A DNA stretch of 44,683 nt from a bacterium. Lineage in GTDB: Bacteria > Zixibacteria > MSB-5A5 > GN15 > FEB-12. Where the stretch lies: positions 1-44,683 of the forward strand of contig JARGFS010000006.1 of NCBI GenBank assembly GCA_029211095.1, written 5' to 3'. The notes under the pieces are model-generated. The model searched no databases and was not told the DNA's origin. It worked only from the letters and a program-made list of their open reading frames with translations. How positions within the stretch are numbered: position 1 is the first letter of the stretch; each line of letters begins with the position of its first letter. Positions 1-8,750 of the stretch are shown here, one piece after another. Made by a program: the position numbers and the translations under genes.

Positions 1-59
1 CCTGTCTCGCCCGGCCCGTGCCAGAACCCCCACGGGACGAGTCCTCCCTTCGGGCCTGC

Positions 60-83
60 GTGGCGTCGGCAGGCCGACGCCAC
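60..83. repeat. GC-rich hairpin upstream of hutU
   Basis: Perfect 10-bp inverted repeat (GTGGCGTCGG / CCGACGCCAC) with a 4-nt loop, in the GC-rich left edge. No T-run follows. It may be an intergenic hairpin belonging to the high-GC source of this edge. Confidence 0.5.
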
Positions 84-158
84 CGGGCAGCGCATCACGA
101 GACCCACGCCCGCGAGGCCCACAGCAGCGCCCGGGCGTCCCTGCCACAGAGAGCATTC

Positions 159-1826
159 ATGCCCACGTCGAAGCCAAGAACCATTCGCGCGCCCCGTGGA
201 ACCGAACTCAGCTGCAAGGGCTGGGTGCAGGAGGCGGCCTTGCGCATGCTGATGAACAACCTCGACCCCGAAGTGGCCGAGCGCCCCGAGGACCTCGTCG
301 TCTACGGCGGCAGCGGTCGCGCGGCCAGGAGCTGGCCGGCGTTCGACGGCATCGTGCGGGCGCTCCGGCGGCTGGAGAACGACGAGACCTTGTTGGTGCA
401 ATCGGGCAAAGCGGTGGGGGTGCTCAAGAGTCACCCCGACGCGCCGCGGGTGCTCTTGGTCAACTCCATGCTGGTGCCCGCCTGGGCCACCTGGGAGAAG
501 TTTCGCCAGCTGGATAAACTCGGCCTGATTATGTATGGCCAGATGACCGCCGGAAGTTGGATATATATCGGCACCCAGGGAATTATCCAGGGGACGTACG
601 AGACTTTTGTTGCCTTGGCCGAAAAGCATTTCAAAGGGGAGATGACCGGGAAATGGATTCTCACCGGCGGGATGGGTGGAATGGGCGGCGCTCAGCCAAT
701 GGCCGCAACCATGTCGGGCGCTTCGATTCTGGTGGTCGAAGTCGATGAGTCCCGGATCAACCGGCGCATCAAACAGGGCTTCTGCAATGTCAAAGTCAAG
801 ACGCTCGACAAAGCGATCAGATTGATCAAAGAGCATACCAAATCCGGTGAGCCGATTTCAATCGGGCTGATCGGCAACTGTGCCGAAGTTTTCCCGGAAA
901 TTTTCCGCCGCGGGATCATCCCCGATGTTGTCACCGATCAGACTTCGGCCCACGATGAACTTAACGGCTACATTCCCGAAGGGCTCACCGTGATTGAGGC
1001 TCGTCGGCTGCGTACTAAAGACCCGAAAGAATATATCACTCGCTCGTACGAATCAATGGTCAAGCACTGCAACGCCATGCTTAAATTCCAAAAGGCGGGT
1101 TCGGTCGTTTTTGATTATGGCAACAACCTTCGTGGTCAGGCCAAAACCGGCGGGCTTAAAAACGCTTTTGATTATCTCGGTTTTGTCCCGGCCTATGTGC
1201 GGCCACTTTTCTGCGAAGGAAAAGGTCCGTTCCGTTGGGCGGCCCTGTCCGGTGACCCCAAGGATATTGCCGTCACCGACAAGATTGTGCAGGAGCATTT
1301 TTCATATAACAAACCGCTCATGCGCTGGATAGAGATGGCCCAAAAACAGATTCCGTTCCAGGGTTTGCCAGCCCGCATCTGCTGGTTTGGTTATGGAGAA
1401 CGAGCCAAGTTTGCTGATATCGTCAATGACTATATCAAAAAGGGAAAGATATCCGGGCCGATTGTTATCGGTCGTGACCATCTTGACTGCGGCTCGGTAG
1501 CTTCGCCAAACCGGGAGACCGAAGGAATGATCGATGGTTCCGATGCTATTGCCGACTGGCCGCTACTCAACGGTCTGCTCAGCACCGCATCGGGGGCCAG
1601 CTGGGTCTCGCTGCATCATGGCGGCGGAGTTGGGATTGGAAATTCTATCCATGCCGGACTGGTTGTGGTGGCCGATGGAACCAAAGAGATGGCTACTCGC
1701 CTCAACCGGGTCCTGACCAATGATCCGGGCATGGGTGTGATAAGGCATGCCGATGCCGGTTATCCGGCAGCTAAAACGTTCGCCAAAAAGAACAAAATCA
1801 AAGTCCCCATGCTTAAGAATCGTTGA
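159..1826 (+). CDS. hutU: Urocanate hydratase
   Basis: Converts urocanate to imidazolonepropionate in histidine degradation, in the cytoplasm with tightly bound NAD+. The 555-residue product has the family's usual length. Family hallmarks include [16 protein letters not shown], the glycine-rich [11 protein letters not shown] segment, [12 protein letters not shown] and the late [12 protein letters not shown] segment. The ATG at 159 is chosen because the residues before it are Arg/Ala-rich low-complexity and not part of the family; a GTG at 18 opens the same frame. hutI follows after 13 nt. Base composition is odd: 46 of 60 bases are G or C at 301-360 but only 28 of 60 at 601-660, with the shift near 480-530. 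The protein reads continuously across this point, so the gene is intact but may be chimeric. Confidence 0.95.
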   Translation: MPTSKPRTIRAPRGTELSCKGWVQEAALRMLMNNLDPEVAERPEDLVVYGGSGRAARSWPAFDGIVRALRRLENDETLLVQSGKAVGVLKSHPDAPRVLLVNSMLVPAWATWEKFRQLDKLGLIMYGQMTAGSWIYIGTQGIIQGTYETFVALAEKHFKGEMTGKWILTGGMGGMGGAQPMAATMSGASILVVEVDESRINRRIKQGFCNVKVKTLDKAIRLIKEHTKSGEPISIGLIGNCAEVFPEIFRRGIIPDVVTDQTSAHDELNGYIPEGLTVIEARRLRTKDPKEYITRSYESMVKHCNAMLKFQKAGSVVFDYGNNLRGQAKTGGLKNAFDYLGFVPAYVRPLFCEGKGPFRWAALSGDPKDIAVTDKIVQEHFSYNKPLMRWIEMAQKQIPFQGLPARICWFGYGERAKFADIVNDYIKKGKISGPIVIGRDHLDCGSVASPNRETEGMIDGSDAIADWPLLNGLLSTASGASWVSLHHGGGVGIGNSIHAGLVVVADGTKEMATRLNRVLTNDPGMGVIRHADAGYPAAKTFAKKNKIKVPMLKNR

Positions 1827-1839
1827 CGGTATTCCTGCT

Positions 1840-3105
1840 ATGAGCCAACCGAAAAAAGCCACACTGCTAATCAAAAATATCGGCCAACTCATAACAATGG
1901 CCGGTCCGGTCCCTCGGTTGGGGGATCAGATGAAAGAGCTGGGTATTATCGAAGACGGCGGTCTGGCCGCCGCCGGTGATGAGATTCTTGCTGTCGACAA
2001 ATCGGACCGGGTCGAAGGTCAGATTGAATTGGCCGAAGGGTGCGAGGTGGTCGACGCCAAGGGAGGAGTGGTAACTCCCGGCCTGATTGATCCGCACACC
2101 CATCCTGTTTTTTCCCGCACGCGCGAAGCGGAATTTGAGATGCGCATCCAGGGAAAATCCTATATGGAGATTGCCGAAGCTGGTGGGGGAATCCGCTCTT
2201 CGGTCCGGGACCTTCGCCAGACCGACTCCGAGACACTTACGGCCAAAACAAAAAAACGTCTTGACCGCATGCTGACCTACGGGGTGACGACTATCGAAGC
2301 CAAGTCCGGCTACGGCCTGTCAACCGAGTCGGAACTAAAACAGCTGGAGATTATCAGGGACTTAAACAGCATTCACCCCGTGGACATGGTCCCAACTTTT
2401 CTGGGAGCCCACGAAGTGCCGGATGAATACCGGGACAAGCGGGATGACTACATAGATTTGGTCATAAATGAGATGATCCCGATCGTGGCTGAGAAAAAGC
2501 TGGCCGAATTCTGTGATATCTTTTGTGAGAAGGGTGTCTTTGAGATAGAGGCCTCCCGGAAAATTATGACGGCCGCAAAAAAGGCCGGGCTAAAACTGAA
2601 ATTCCATGCCGATGAACTTGCCTCCATTGGAGGAGGAGAACTGGCCGCGGAATTGGGAGCTGTCTCGGCTGACCATCTTGTTTATATCTCCGATGCCGGG
2701 ATCAAAGCGATGGCCAAATCCGGCACGGCGGCGGTGCTTCTGCCCGGGACAACTTTCTCTCTGGCGGGGAAACAGTATGCCCCGGCCCGGAAGATGATTG
2801 AAGAGGGGGTGATTGTCGCTATCTCCACCGACTGCAACCCCGGTTCCAGCCACTCAGAATCGCTCCCGTTTATGGTCAGTCTGGCCGCCTTGCAACTAAG
2901 AATGACGGCAGCCGAGGCGATTTCGGCCATAACGGTGAACGCTGCCTGTGCTATTAGCCGGGGCGGGAAAATCGGCCAACTGATGGCCGGTCTTAAAGCG
3001 GACGCAGTTGTTTGGGATATGCAGGACTACCGGGAGTTGCCGTATCATTATGCGGTCAATCTGGTCAGCAAAGTCGTCAAATCCGGGAAATTGGTGAAAA
3101 TCTAA
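1840..3105 (+). CDS. hutI: Imidazolonepropionase
   Basis: Hydrolyses 4-imidazolone-5-propionate to N-formimino-glutamate, the step after HutU. The 421-residue product is an amidohydrolase-fold metalloenzyme. Visible metal and substrate motifs are HTHPVF near residue 87, FHADELA, SADHL and the late STDCNPGS segment. The ATG at 1840 is preferred over an upstream in-frame start at 1747 that lies inside hutU and adds a non-homologous Lys/Arg-rich stretch. It lies 13 nt after the hutU stop, consistent with one transcript. hutH and hutG are not in the window. Confidence 0.95.
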   Translation: MSQPKKATLLIKNIGQLITMAGPVPRLGDQMKELGIIEDGGLAAAGDEILAVDKSDRVEGQIELAEGCEVVDAKGGVVTPGLIDPHTHPVFSRTREAEFEMRIQGKSYMEIAEAGGGIRSSVRDLRQTDSETLTAKTKKRLDRMLTYGVTTIEAKSGYGLSTESELKQLEIIRDLNSIHPVDMVPTFLGAHEVPDEYRDKRDDYIDLVINEMIPIVAEKKLAEFCDIFCEKGVFEIEASRKIMTAAKKAGLKLKFHADELASIGGGELAAELGAVSADHLVYISDAGIKAMAKSGTAAVLLPGTTFSLAGKQYAPARKMIEEGVIVAISTDCNPGSSHSESLPFMVSLAALQLRMTAAEAISAITVNAACAISRGGKIGQLMAGLKADAVVWDMQDYRELPYHYAVNLVSKVVKSGKLVKI

Positions 3106-3161
3106 AGTTGCCAGCCGGGACCATCTTGAGGCCAATAATTGGAACGGTTAAAGAGCTTTTT

Positions 3162-3662
3162 ATGTTTAAAACAGTGGTGAAAACAGTCTTTCTCATAGCC
3201 CTGGTTGCCCTTGCCGGTCTGTCCGGGTGTGGGGTCTATTCCTTTAATCCGCGGGGAAAAGCCTCATTTGAATCAATCTCGGTCCAGCGTTTTGATAACC
3301 AGACGGTTGAGTACGGGCTTTCTGATCGAATAACCGATGAGATTATCGATGCCTTCATCGCCGATGGTACTTTCAAAGTGCTGCCGGAGTCAGGCGCGGA
3401 GGCAATCCTGGTCGGCACGCTTACCCGCTATGACCGGAGGCCGAACACCTATGATCAGAATGACCAGGTGACTCAGTATCGGGTGGAAATGGACTTCTTG
3501 ATTACGATGAAAAATCCGGCCGATGGTTCCGATATTTGGAGTGAACGCCTCAATCCAATTGGGATTTATGATATCGACGATGAGACCGAAGAAGAAGGTC
3601 AGCAAAGAGCGATTGCCCTGCTGATTGAGAATATAATCAACAAGTCTACAAAGAGCTGGTAA
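3162..3662 (+). CDS. lptE: LptE-like LPS-assembly lipoprotein
   Basis: Probable outer-membrane lipoprotein that plugs and helps assemble the LptD translocon for lipopolysaccharide. The 166-residue product has a signal peptide ending in LSGC with the lipid-accepting Cys23, followed by GVYSFN, the typical start of LptE/RlpB-family proteins, then alternating strand and helix segments (SISVQRFDN, EIIDAFIADG). It has the size of the family, but sequence conservation in LptE is low, so the symbol is tentative. The ATG at 3162 is chosen because it directly precedes the signal peptide. It lies 56 nt after hutI with no terminator seen between. Confidence 0.7.
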   Translation: MFKTVVKTVFLIALVALAGLSGCGVYSFNPRGKASFESISVQRFDNQTVEYGLSDRITDEIIDAFIADGTFKVLPESGAEAILVGTLTRYDRRPNTYDQNDQVTQYRVEMDFLITMKNPADGSDIWSERLNPIGIYDIDDETEEEGQQRAIALLIENIINKSTKSW

Positions 3663-3715
3663 CTGATAAATCGATAACTAAGAAGCAGGCACCGATCCGG
3701 TTGATCTAAATATGG

Positions 3716-3744
3716 TTGACATATTCGACCCGGTGCGATAGTAT
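3716..3744 (+). promoter_or_regulatory. Sigma-70-type promoter of the PorV-like operon
   Basis: TTGACA at 3716-3721, 17-nt spacer, TAGTAT at 3739-3744. Predicted transcription start is near 3751, giving a leader of about 64 nt before the ATG at 3815. Confidence 0.65.
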
Positions 3745-3814
3745 CGACAAGAACTACTGTTGCGACCTGACATTGTTGATCCGCAGCGTAGTTGCACGAA
3801 CCGAAAGGAATGGC

Positions 3815-4777
3815 ATGTTATTGAATCCGAGAAAACTTCTCCCACTGTTTATCATTCTGTTATTGATTGCCGCCAATCTCTTTGCCAAAGATAACGCTGA
3901 TATTAACTCCAAAGCCGGAACAACCGCTTTTCCTTTTCTTAAGATCAATGTCGGCGCACGAGCGGTAGCGATGGGGGGAGCTTTCACCGGCCTTGCCGAT
4001 GATGAGTCCTCGCTCTATTACAATCCGGCCGGGATCTATTCCTATGACAAGAACCACTACATTCTCGGATACCACAATTACTTTGTCGATATTCAGACCG
4101 GGTTTGCCGGGTTCATTCGGCAGCTCAATGACAAGTACTTCCTGGGCGGTTATATCTCTTATCTGAACTATGGCAATTTTGTTGAAGCCAACGATCAGGG
4201 GGAAGTAACCGGTGAGTTCTCCGGAAGTGATATGGTTGTCGCGGCCAGCTTTGCCATGCGACCCAAATACTCATACAGTGCCGGAGCAACTGTAAAGCTT
4301 ATCTATGAGTCTATACAGGAGTTCAGTTCTACCGGTCTGGCCGTAGATTTGGGATTCAAGTATATCGGTGATCGGGAAAAACATAGTTTTGGTATAGCTA
4401 TTCAGAATCTGGGCAGCCAGCTATCCGCTCTGGGAGTTGAGAAGTTTGATCTTCCGCTCACTTTCCGTGCCGGTGGCGCATTCCAACCTCGGGGACTTCC
4501 CCTGACCCTGGCCATAGACCTGGTTAAGCCGAACGACAACGATCTTTATGTAGCCATTGGCAGTGAGTATTTCTCTCTAAAACCACTCTACCTAAGGATG
4601 GGATGGAACAGTTTTGGAAATAATTACCGGGCCCGGGATTCCGGAGATAAATGGGCCGGTCTGACTTTTGGAGTCGGGTTTGATTACAAGGAATTACAGC
4701 TCTCGTATTCCCTGGCTCCCGGCGCCGAGTTGGGTGATAGTCACAGAATAACCTTAACAGGGCATTTGAATCCATGA
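3815..4777 (+). CDS. PorV/PorQ family outer-membrane protein
   Basis: The 320-residue product has a cleavable signal peptide (LLLIAANLFAKD), then the family's N-terminal signature FLKINVGARAVAMGGAFTG followed by LYYNPAG. The rest alternates short amphipathic strands typical of a beta barrel. PorV/PorQ proteins of FCB bacteria act as outer-membrane shuttles or accessory factors in type IX secretion, but members of this broad family also occur without that system. No other type IX gene is visible here. The ATG at 3815 is preceded by AAAGGA. The stop overlaps the next gene by 4 nt (ATGA). Confidence 0.75.
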   Translation: MLLNPRKLLPLFIILLLIAANLFAKDNADINSKAGTTAFPFLKINVGARAVAMGGAFTGLADDESSLYYNPAGIYSYDKNHYILGYHNYFVDIQTGFAGFIRQLNDKYFLGGYISYLNYGNFVEANDQGEVTGEFSGSDMVVAASFAMRPKYSYSAGATVKLIYESIQEFSSTGLAVDLGFKYIGDREKHSFGIAIQNLGSQLSALGVEKFDLPLTFRAGGAFQPRGLPLTLAIDLVKPNDNDLYVAIGSEYFSLKPLYLRMGWNSFGNNYRARDSGDKWAGLTFGVGFDYKELQLSYSLAPGAELGDSHRITLTGHLNP

Positions 4778-5241
4778 GACAAAGTAAGTTGATGATAGCT
4801 GTTGTAATGCTTGTTGCGGCAGCAACACTGATAACCGCCTGCGGACAGGATTCGCAAAGCGATCCCCGCGAAGTTGTGATTTCGCTATTTGGCGCCATGG
4901 AAAGGGACGACAAAGCCGCTCTGGCTCACCTTCTTGACCTGGCGGAACTAATGCGAAATATCGACCAGGACTATGCCTTCCACAGCGATGATACCCCCCG
5001 CGTCTTTACATCCCCTCAGCAGATTCTCGAAGACCTCACTGATAACGGCTTGACCAAAAAGCGTTGGTTCTCGTTGCAGAGAATAATCAGCGACACTAAT
5101 GTCGATGGATCCACGGCTACTGTTGAAGTCACTTTTGTTGATAAGGGCGCATCCAAAGGGTACAAGACCAAGTTTGGACTGCATATTGTCAATGGTAAGT
5201 GGAAGATTTATTCTTTCAGGGCAATTACCAGTGAGGGGTAA
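4774..5241 (+). CDS. Hypothetical lipoprotein, NTF2-like fold possible
   Basis: 155-residue predicted lipoprotein; the signal peptide ends in LITAC with Cys23. The mature part begins DPREVVISLFGAMERDD and ends with a VNGKWKIYSF strand, a pattern like DUF4878/NTF2-like lipoproteins (helix carrying a small cone, then a curved sheet). The function is unknown. The ATGA overlap with the PorV-like gene and a 11-nt overlap with the rhodanese gene imply translational coupling of the three. Confidence 0.7.
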   Translation: MRQSKLMIAVVMLVAAATLITACGQDSQSDPREVVISLFGAMERDDKAALAHLLDLAELMRNIDQDYAFHSDDTPRVFTSPQQILEDLTDNGLTKKRWFSLQRIISDTNVDGSTATVEVTFVDKGASKGYKTKFGLHIVNGKWKIYSFRAITSEG

Positions 5242-5635
5242 AAGACTTCTGGCACTGCTGGCAGCTTCCTCCTTTTTTGGATGCGGCACCAAAAGCGGTA
5301 CCGAACCCGCCGTGAGCGTGGCGGAACTAAAATCACAACATGATTCCGGTGTGGAGATGTATGTTGTCGATGTCCGCACTCAGGCCGAATTCAATGAGGG
5401 GCATCTGGAATTTACCGATGATCTCATTCCGTACGACCAGGTAGATGAGCACCTCGCCCAACTCCCCGATGACAAAGATGCCCTGATTTACTGCTTCTGC
5501 CGGAGTGGCCGGAGAAGCGGCATTACTGCCAACGTTCTTCGCTCCAATGGATTCAACAACGTCTTCAATGTTGAGGGCGGGATTATTGCCTGGAAGGAAG
5601 CCGGGTATCCGGTTGTAACTGACTCCTCGCCGTAA
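5231..5635 (+). CDS. Rhodanese-like lipoprotein
   Basis: 134-residue envelope rhodanese. The chosen GTG start at 5231 gives a short signal peptide (KRLLALLAASSFFGC) with a possible lipid Cys18, and CAGGG lies about 10 nt upstream. The domain shows VVDVRTQAEFNEGHL and the active-site loop CRSGRR with nucleophile Cys90, matching the CxxGxR loop of sulfurtransferases. It likely handles persulfide or thiol transfer in the periplasm; the substrate cannot be read from sequence. The start overlaps the preceding lipoprotein gene. A longer in-frame extension from 5099 would remove the signal peptide from the N terminus and is rejected. Confidence 0.8.
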   Translation: MRGKRLLALLAASSFFGCGTKSGTEPAVSVAELKSQHDSGVEMYVVDVRTQAEFNEGHLEFTDDLIPYDQVDEHLAQLPDDKDALIYCFCRSGRRSGITANVLRSNGFNNVFNVEGGIIAWKEAGYPVVTDSSP

Positions 5636-5657
5636 GCTGACCGGTCAGGAAGGGTGG

Positions 5658-5729
5658 CAAAAAAGAAGTTTACTGACCGCGCTATTCGGAATAGAGGGGG
5701 AATCCCGAGAAAACAGCAATCAGTAAACT
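5658..5729 (-). ncRNA. Candidate small RNA with closing 11-bp stem
   Basis: An 11-bp perfect inverted repeat (AAGTTTACTGA at 5666-5676, TCAGTAAACTT at 5720-5730) encloses about 43 nt. On the minus strand its 3' arm is followed by C and six T (5664-5659), a terminator end. A strong promoter sits just upstream, placing the 5' end at the start of the stem. The predicted RNA is about 72 nt and carries no ORF. The enclosed loop has a C-rich stretch (UUCCCCCUCU) and a small CUAUUC/GAAUAG hairpin. It does not resemble SRP, 6S or tmRNA. An alternative is a convergent terminator for the rhodanese operon, but the T-run is on the other strand. Confidence 0.55.
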
Positions 5730-5735
5730 TAATTT

Positions 5736-5765
5736 ATTATATCAAATCCGCCCGCCCCATGTCAA
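5736..5765 (-). promoter_or_regulatory. Consensus promoter for the 5658 small RNA
   Basis: On the minus strand TTGACA (5765-5760), 18-nt spacer, TATAAT (5741-5736): both hexamers match the sigma-70 consensus fully. Predicted start is near 5729. No minus-strand ORF follows. Confidence 0.65.
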
Positions 5766-6129
5766 CAGTATTCGGGCCCAGGAGGCAGGGTTAGATCACA
5801 AATCTCCGATTCAGTGCCACAGCGCTTCCCGTAACAGCATGTGAAACAAGCTTTTAGTATAAACTAAGATGACTTATAATGAGTTTGCTCCGCAATTAAA
5901 TAATTGCTGTTTAACCGGACTTCGCTGTCAGTCCCCTCTTTTCCCTTCAAAATCGGGCAACTCTGGCGAAACCGTACGGACAAGTCTATGATTTAATTTC
6001 AGGTTAAAATATATTGCATAAATCGGCTCTCTGGAGCGTTATTAATCTGAATCTGGTCGACTTTTTGGGGTTGTGAATTCCAGGACACTCCTTTATATTA
6101 TCGGCCTTGGAAAAATAGGAGATTCTTTT
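5766..6129. other. Intergenic stretch without recognised genes
   Basis: AT-rich intergenic DNA between the 5736 promoter and the next lipoprotein gene. Nothing beyond short AT-rich promoter-like stretches near 5990-6030 is seen. Confidence 0.5.
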
Positions 6130-6615
6130 ATGCGCTCTGTTTGGATATTGACTGTCTTTGCCTTGATATCATTGGCTGTAGTAGTAGGCTGTTCTGATGA
6201 CTATGTTCTTCCTCCGGACTCGGTTATTTCCGGAAAATACGAGGGAGTCTATGTGGTAACTGAGGACTATGGCAGCAGCCAGGCCCAGGAACACACGCAG
6301 TTTATTGTATTTGAGTTCATAGACTCATCCTCCACTTATATTATGAGAATTGATACGGAGAAGGATTTTGACCCTACATTTTCTGTATGCCGTGTAGATG
6401 GCAAGTTTCTTTTCACCGATGGCGTCACTTTGCTCCAGCTCCACTCTCTACCGGATGAGCAAGCCGATCAAAATGCCTGTGACCGGAAATTTAATCCCGA
6501 AGGCCTCTTTACTCTGATAAAATCCGGTGAATCCGATAGTCTCCGCCTGACCCAGTTTGACAATGCGGCTAAGGTGTTCAAGGAGATAAGAATAGGTAAA
6601 GTAGCCTCCGAGTAA
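6130..6615 (+). CDS. Hypothetical lipoprotein
   Basis: 161-residue predicted lipoprotein. The ATG at 6130 follows TAGGAGA with good spacing and starts directly at the signal peptide (SVWILTVFALISLAVVVGC, lipid Cys21). An earlier in-frame start at 6073 lacks a ribosome site. The mature part opens SDDYVLPPDSVISGKYEGVYV and has two further Cys (in VCRVDG and QNACDR) that could pair. Beta-rich; no family recognised. It is a single-gene unit ended by a strong terminator. Confidence 0.65.
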   Translation: MRSVWILTVFALISLAVVVGCSDDYVLPPDSVISGKYEGVYVVTEDYGSSQAQEHTQFIVFEFIDSSSTYIMRIDTEKDFDPTFSVCRVDGKFLFTDGVTLLQLHSLPDEQADQNACDRKFNPEGLFTLIKSGESDSLRLTQFDNAAKVFKEIRIGKVASE

Positions 6616-6639
6616 TTTTTTTGCGACAAGAATTCTATT

Positions 6640-6669
6640 ACGGCCCACTTCCTGTGGGCCGTTTTTTTT
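6640..6669 (+). terminator. Rho-independent terminator
   Basis: CGGCCCAC / GTGGGCCG stem with a 5-nt loop followed by eight T. It ends the 6130 lipoprotein transcript. Confidence 0.9.
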
Positions 6670-6707
6670 ATCTCAAAACAGCCAGAAATTAGCAATTGGC
6701 GAAATTT

Positions 6708-6728
6708 GACTGACAGCCTCTGTCAGTC
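6708..6728. repeat. Inverted repeat, possible operator
   Basis: Perfect 9-bp arms GACTGACAG / CTGTCAGTC with a CCT centre. A TTGACT hexamer at 6706-6711 overlaps the left arm. It lies 250 nt upstream of comM, so it could be an operator of a long-leader promoter or an RNA hairpin. Confidence 0.45.
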
Positions 6729-6977
6729 CTATGGCCTATGCTGCAGGCAGGGATAGCAGTTAGTCGCTGGCCGAGAGATCAGATTGCCAAATAGGGGCAA
6801 TTCAGTGGACGCCGGGAGTCACCAGCCAAAAGGAATCTGATCAGTCCGGCCAGGTTTTTTGGAGAGCGCCCGGCCTGAATCTGGTTGAACCCGAGTCCCG
6901 GGGGGAGGCTCGGGCGAGACCTTGATCGGCCCGGACCGTCCGGTAGGATTTAATACTCTAAGGGAGAATAGACTAAT
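6729..6977. other. Leader region of comM
   Basis: Holds a GC-rich hairpin (CCCGAG ... CTCGGG, about 6889-6913) and AAGGGAGAA some 12 nt before the comM ATG. No known riboswitch pattern is recognised. Confidence 0.4.
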
Positions 6978-8516
6978 ATGTTATCAAAAGTAATCTCAAG
7001 CGCCACGATGGGGGTCGATGCCTACACGGTCGAAGTTGAGACCGATATCCAGCAGCAACTTCCGGCTTTTGTGACGGTCGGTCTGCCCGAGGGGGCCGTG
7101 CGAGAATCCAAGGAACGGGTCACGGCGGCAATCAAGAATTCAGATTTTGTTTTTCCGGCCAAACGAGTCACAATAAATCTCGCCCCGGCGGACATCCGCA
7201 AGGAAGGCTCCGCTTTTGACCTTCCGATTGCAGTTGGAATTTTGGCCGCAACCGGTCAGATCTTAAAAGACAGGGTTGATGACTACGCCATGCTGGGAGA
7301 ACTGTCACTCGATGGCGCCCTCAGGCCGATTCCCGGCGTTCTGCCAATGGCCATGAATCTCAATGGTTCCAATGGACTCAAGGGGATGATTGTCCCCAAA
7401 GGGAACGCCCGTGAAGCAGCTATGGCCGGAACCGTACCCGTTTTCCCGGTGGAATCTCTGCAGGAGGCAATCCATTTCCTCGAAGATCAAAGGAGCATTA
7501 GTCAGTTCACGGTCGATGTTGAGGAGGTCTTTCGCAACTCGCACAATTATCCGATTGATTTCTCCGATGTCCGGGGCCAGGAATCGACCAAGCGCGCCCT
7601 TGAGGTTGCTTCGGCTGGCGGACACAACATAATCATGATTGGCCCGCCCGGTTCGGGTAAAACCATGCTGGCCCGAAGAGTCCCGACCGTCCTTCCGGAC
7701 ATGACTATTGATGAAGCTATTGAAACCACCAAGATACACTCTGTCGCCGGAAGGCTCCCCGATGACTGCGCGCTGGTAGCTACCCGACCGTTCCGATCCC
7801 CCCACCACACCATTTCCTACGCCGGCCTGGTTGGGGGAGGGGCTATTCCCAAGCCGGGCGAAGTTTCCATGTCGCATCATGGCGTGCTATTTTTGGATGA
7901 ACTCCCGGAATTCAAAAAGGACATTTTGGAAATGCTCCGGCAGCCGATGGAAGATCACACGGTGACAATCTCCCGGGCCATGACCACGCTCAGTTATCCT
8001 GCTTCGTTCATGCTGGTAGCGGCTATGAATCCCTGTCCGTGCGGTTATTTTGGTGACACTGATCACGATTGCAACTGTTCCAGTACGGAGATCATGCGCT
8101 ATATGTCCCGTATCTCCGGCCCGCTGATGGACCGGATTGATATCCATATCTCGGTTCCTTCGGTTAAGTTCAAGGAACTCTCATCTGATGCTTGTGGTGA
8201 GCGCTCCTCCGATGTTCGCGCTCGGGTCAACGAAGCGCGCCAGCGCCAGCTTGAACGATTTAAGGACGAGAAGGATATCTTTTGCAATGCTCACATGGAG
8301 TCACGAGATATCCGCAAGTATTGCAAGATTGATGATAAGTCCGAGTCACTGCTGGGAATGGCGATCACCAAACAGGGATTGTCGGCCCGGGCTTATGATC
8401 GGATTCTGAAAGTGGCGCGAACGATTGCCGACCTGGCCGGTTTCGATGACATTCAAACCGGCTTCATTGCCGAAGCGATCCACTACCGGACCCTGGATAG
8501 AAAGCTCTGGGCGTGA
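6978..8516 (+). CDS. comM: ComM/YifB family Mg-chelatase-like AAA+ ATPase
   Basis: 512-residue protein of family length. The N-terminal domain (about 1-170) is the Lon-protease-like ChlI fold of this family. The AAA+ core has Walker A GPPGSGKT at about residue 222, Walker B FLDELPEF and the MNPCPCGYFGD insert with its Cys cluster. The C-terminal Mg-chelatase-type domain ends with SARAYDRILKVARTIADL. In Vibrio, ComM is a hexameric helicase that extends branch migration during natural transformation; YifB homologues are widespread. It is transcribed alone here. cinA and a dprA-like gene, two other genes tied to competence, lie in the same window. Confidence 0.93.
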   Translation: MLSKVISSATMGVDAYTVEVETDIQQQLPAFVTVGLPEGAVRESKERVTAAIKNSDFVFPAKRVTINLAPADIRKEGSAFDLPIAVGILAATGQILKDRVDDYAMLGELSLDGALRPIPGVLPMAMNLNGSNGLKGMIVPKGNAREAAMAGTVPVFPVESLQEAIHFLEDQRSISQFTVDVEEVFRNSHNYPIDFSDVRGQESTKRALEVASAGGHNIIMIGPPGSGKTMLARRVPTVLPDMTIDEAIETTKIHSVAGRLPDDCALVATRPFRSPHHTISYAGLVGGGAIPKPGEVSMSHHGVLFLDELPEFKKDILEMLRQPMEDHTVTISRAMTTLSYPASFMLVAAMNPCPCGYFGDTDHDCNCSSTEIMRYMSRISGPLMDRIDIHISVPSVKFKELSSDACGERSSDVRARVNEARQRQLERFKDEKDIFCNAHMESRDIRKYCKIDDKSESLLGMAITKQGLSARAYDRILKVARTIADLAGFDDIQTGFIAEAIHYRTLDRKLWA

Positions 8517-8750
8517 GGCATAGAGTCTCTAATCGCTCCGCGCAAAATTCGCAGGGGGTGTGAGCTGACAGAGTAATCGCTAGATGACACATTCAGAGCG
8601 GCAGCTTTCCTGGTGGAACAGTTTCTGGAATGGAACAGAAGTCCCAATGATGGGGTGGCCCACTCTACGGACGTTACTCTTCATAGGTGATCAACTTCAT
8701 CCCTTGTCGCTGTCCGAAGGAACAAAAACGAGTTGAGCCCGCCAAGTCAG

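Noticed and set aside
3815-4777. Proof of a type IX secretion system
   Set aside because: Only a PorV/PorQ-like protein is present; no GldK-N or Sov-type genes were found here.
7305-7880. Antisense frame of 191 residues across comM
   Set aside because: Shadow of the comM coding strand; composition follows the third codon positions of comM.
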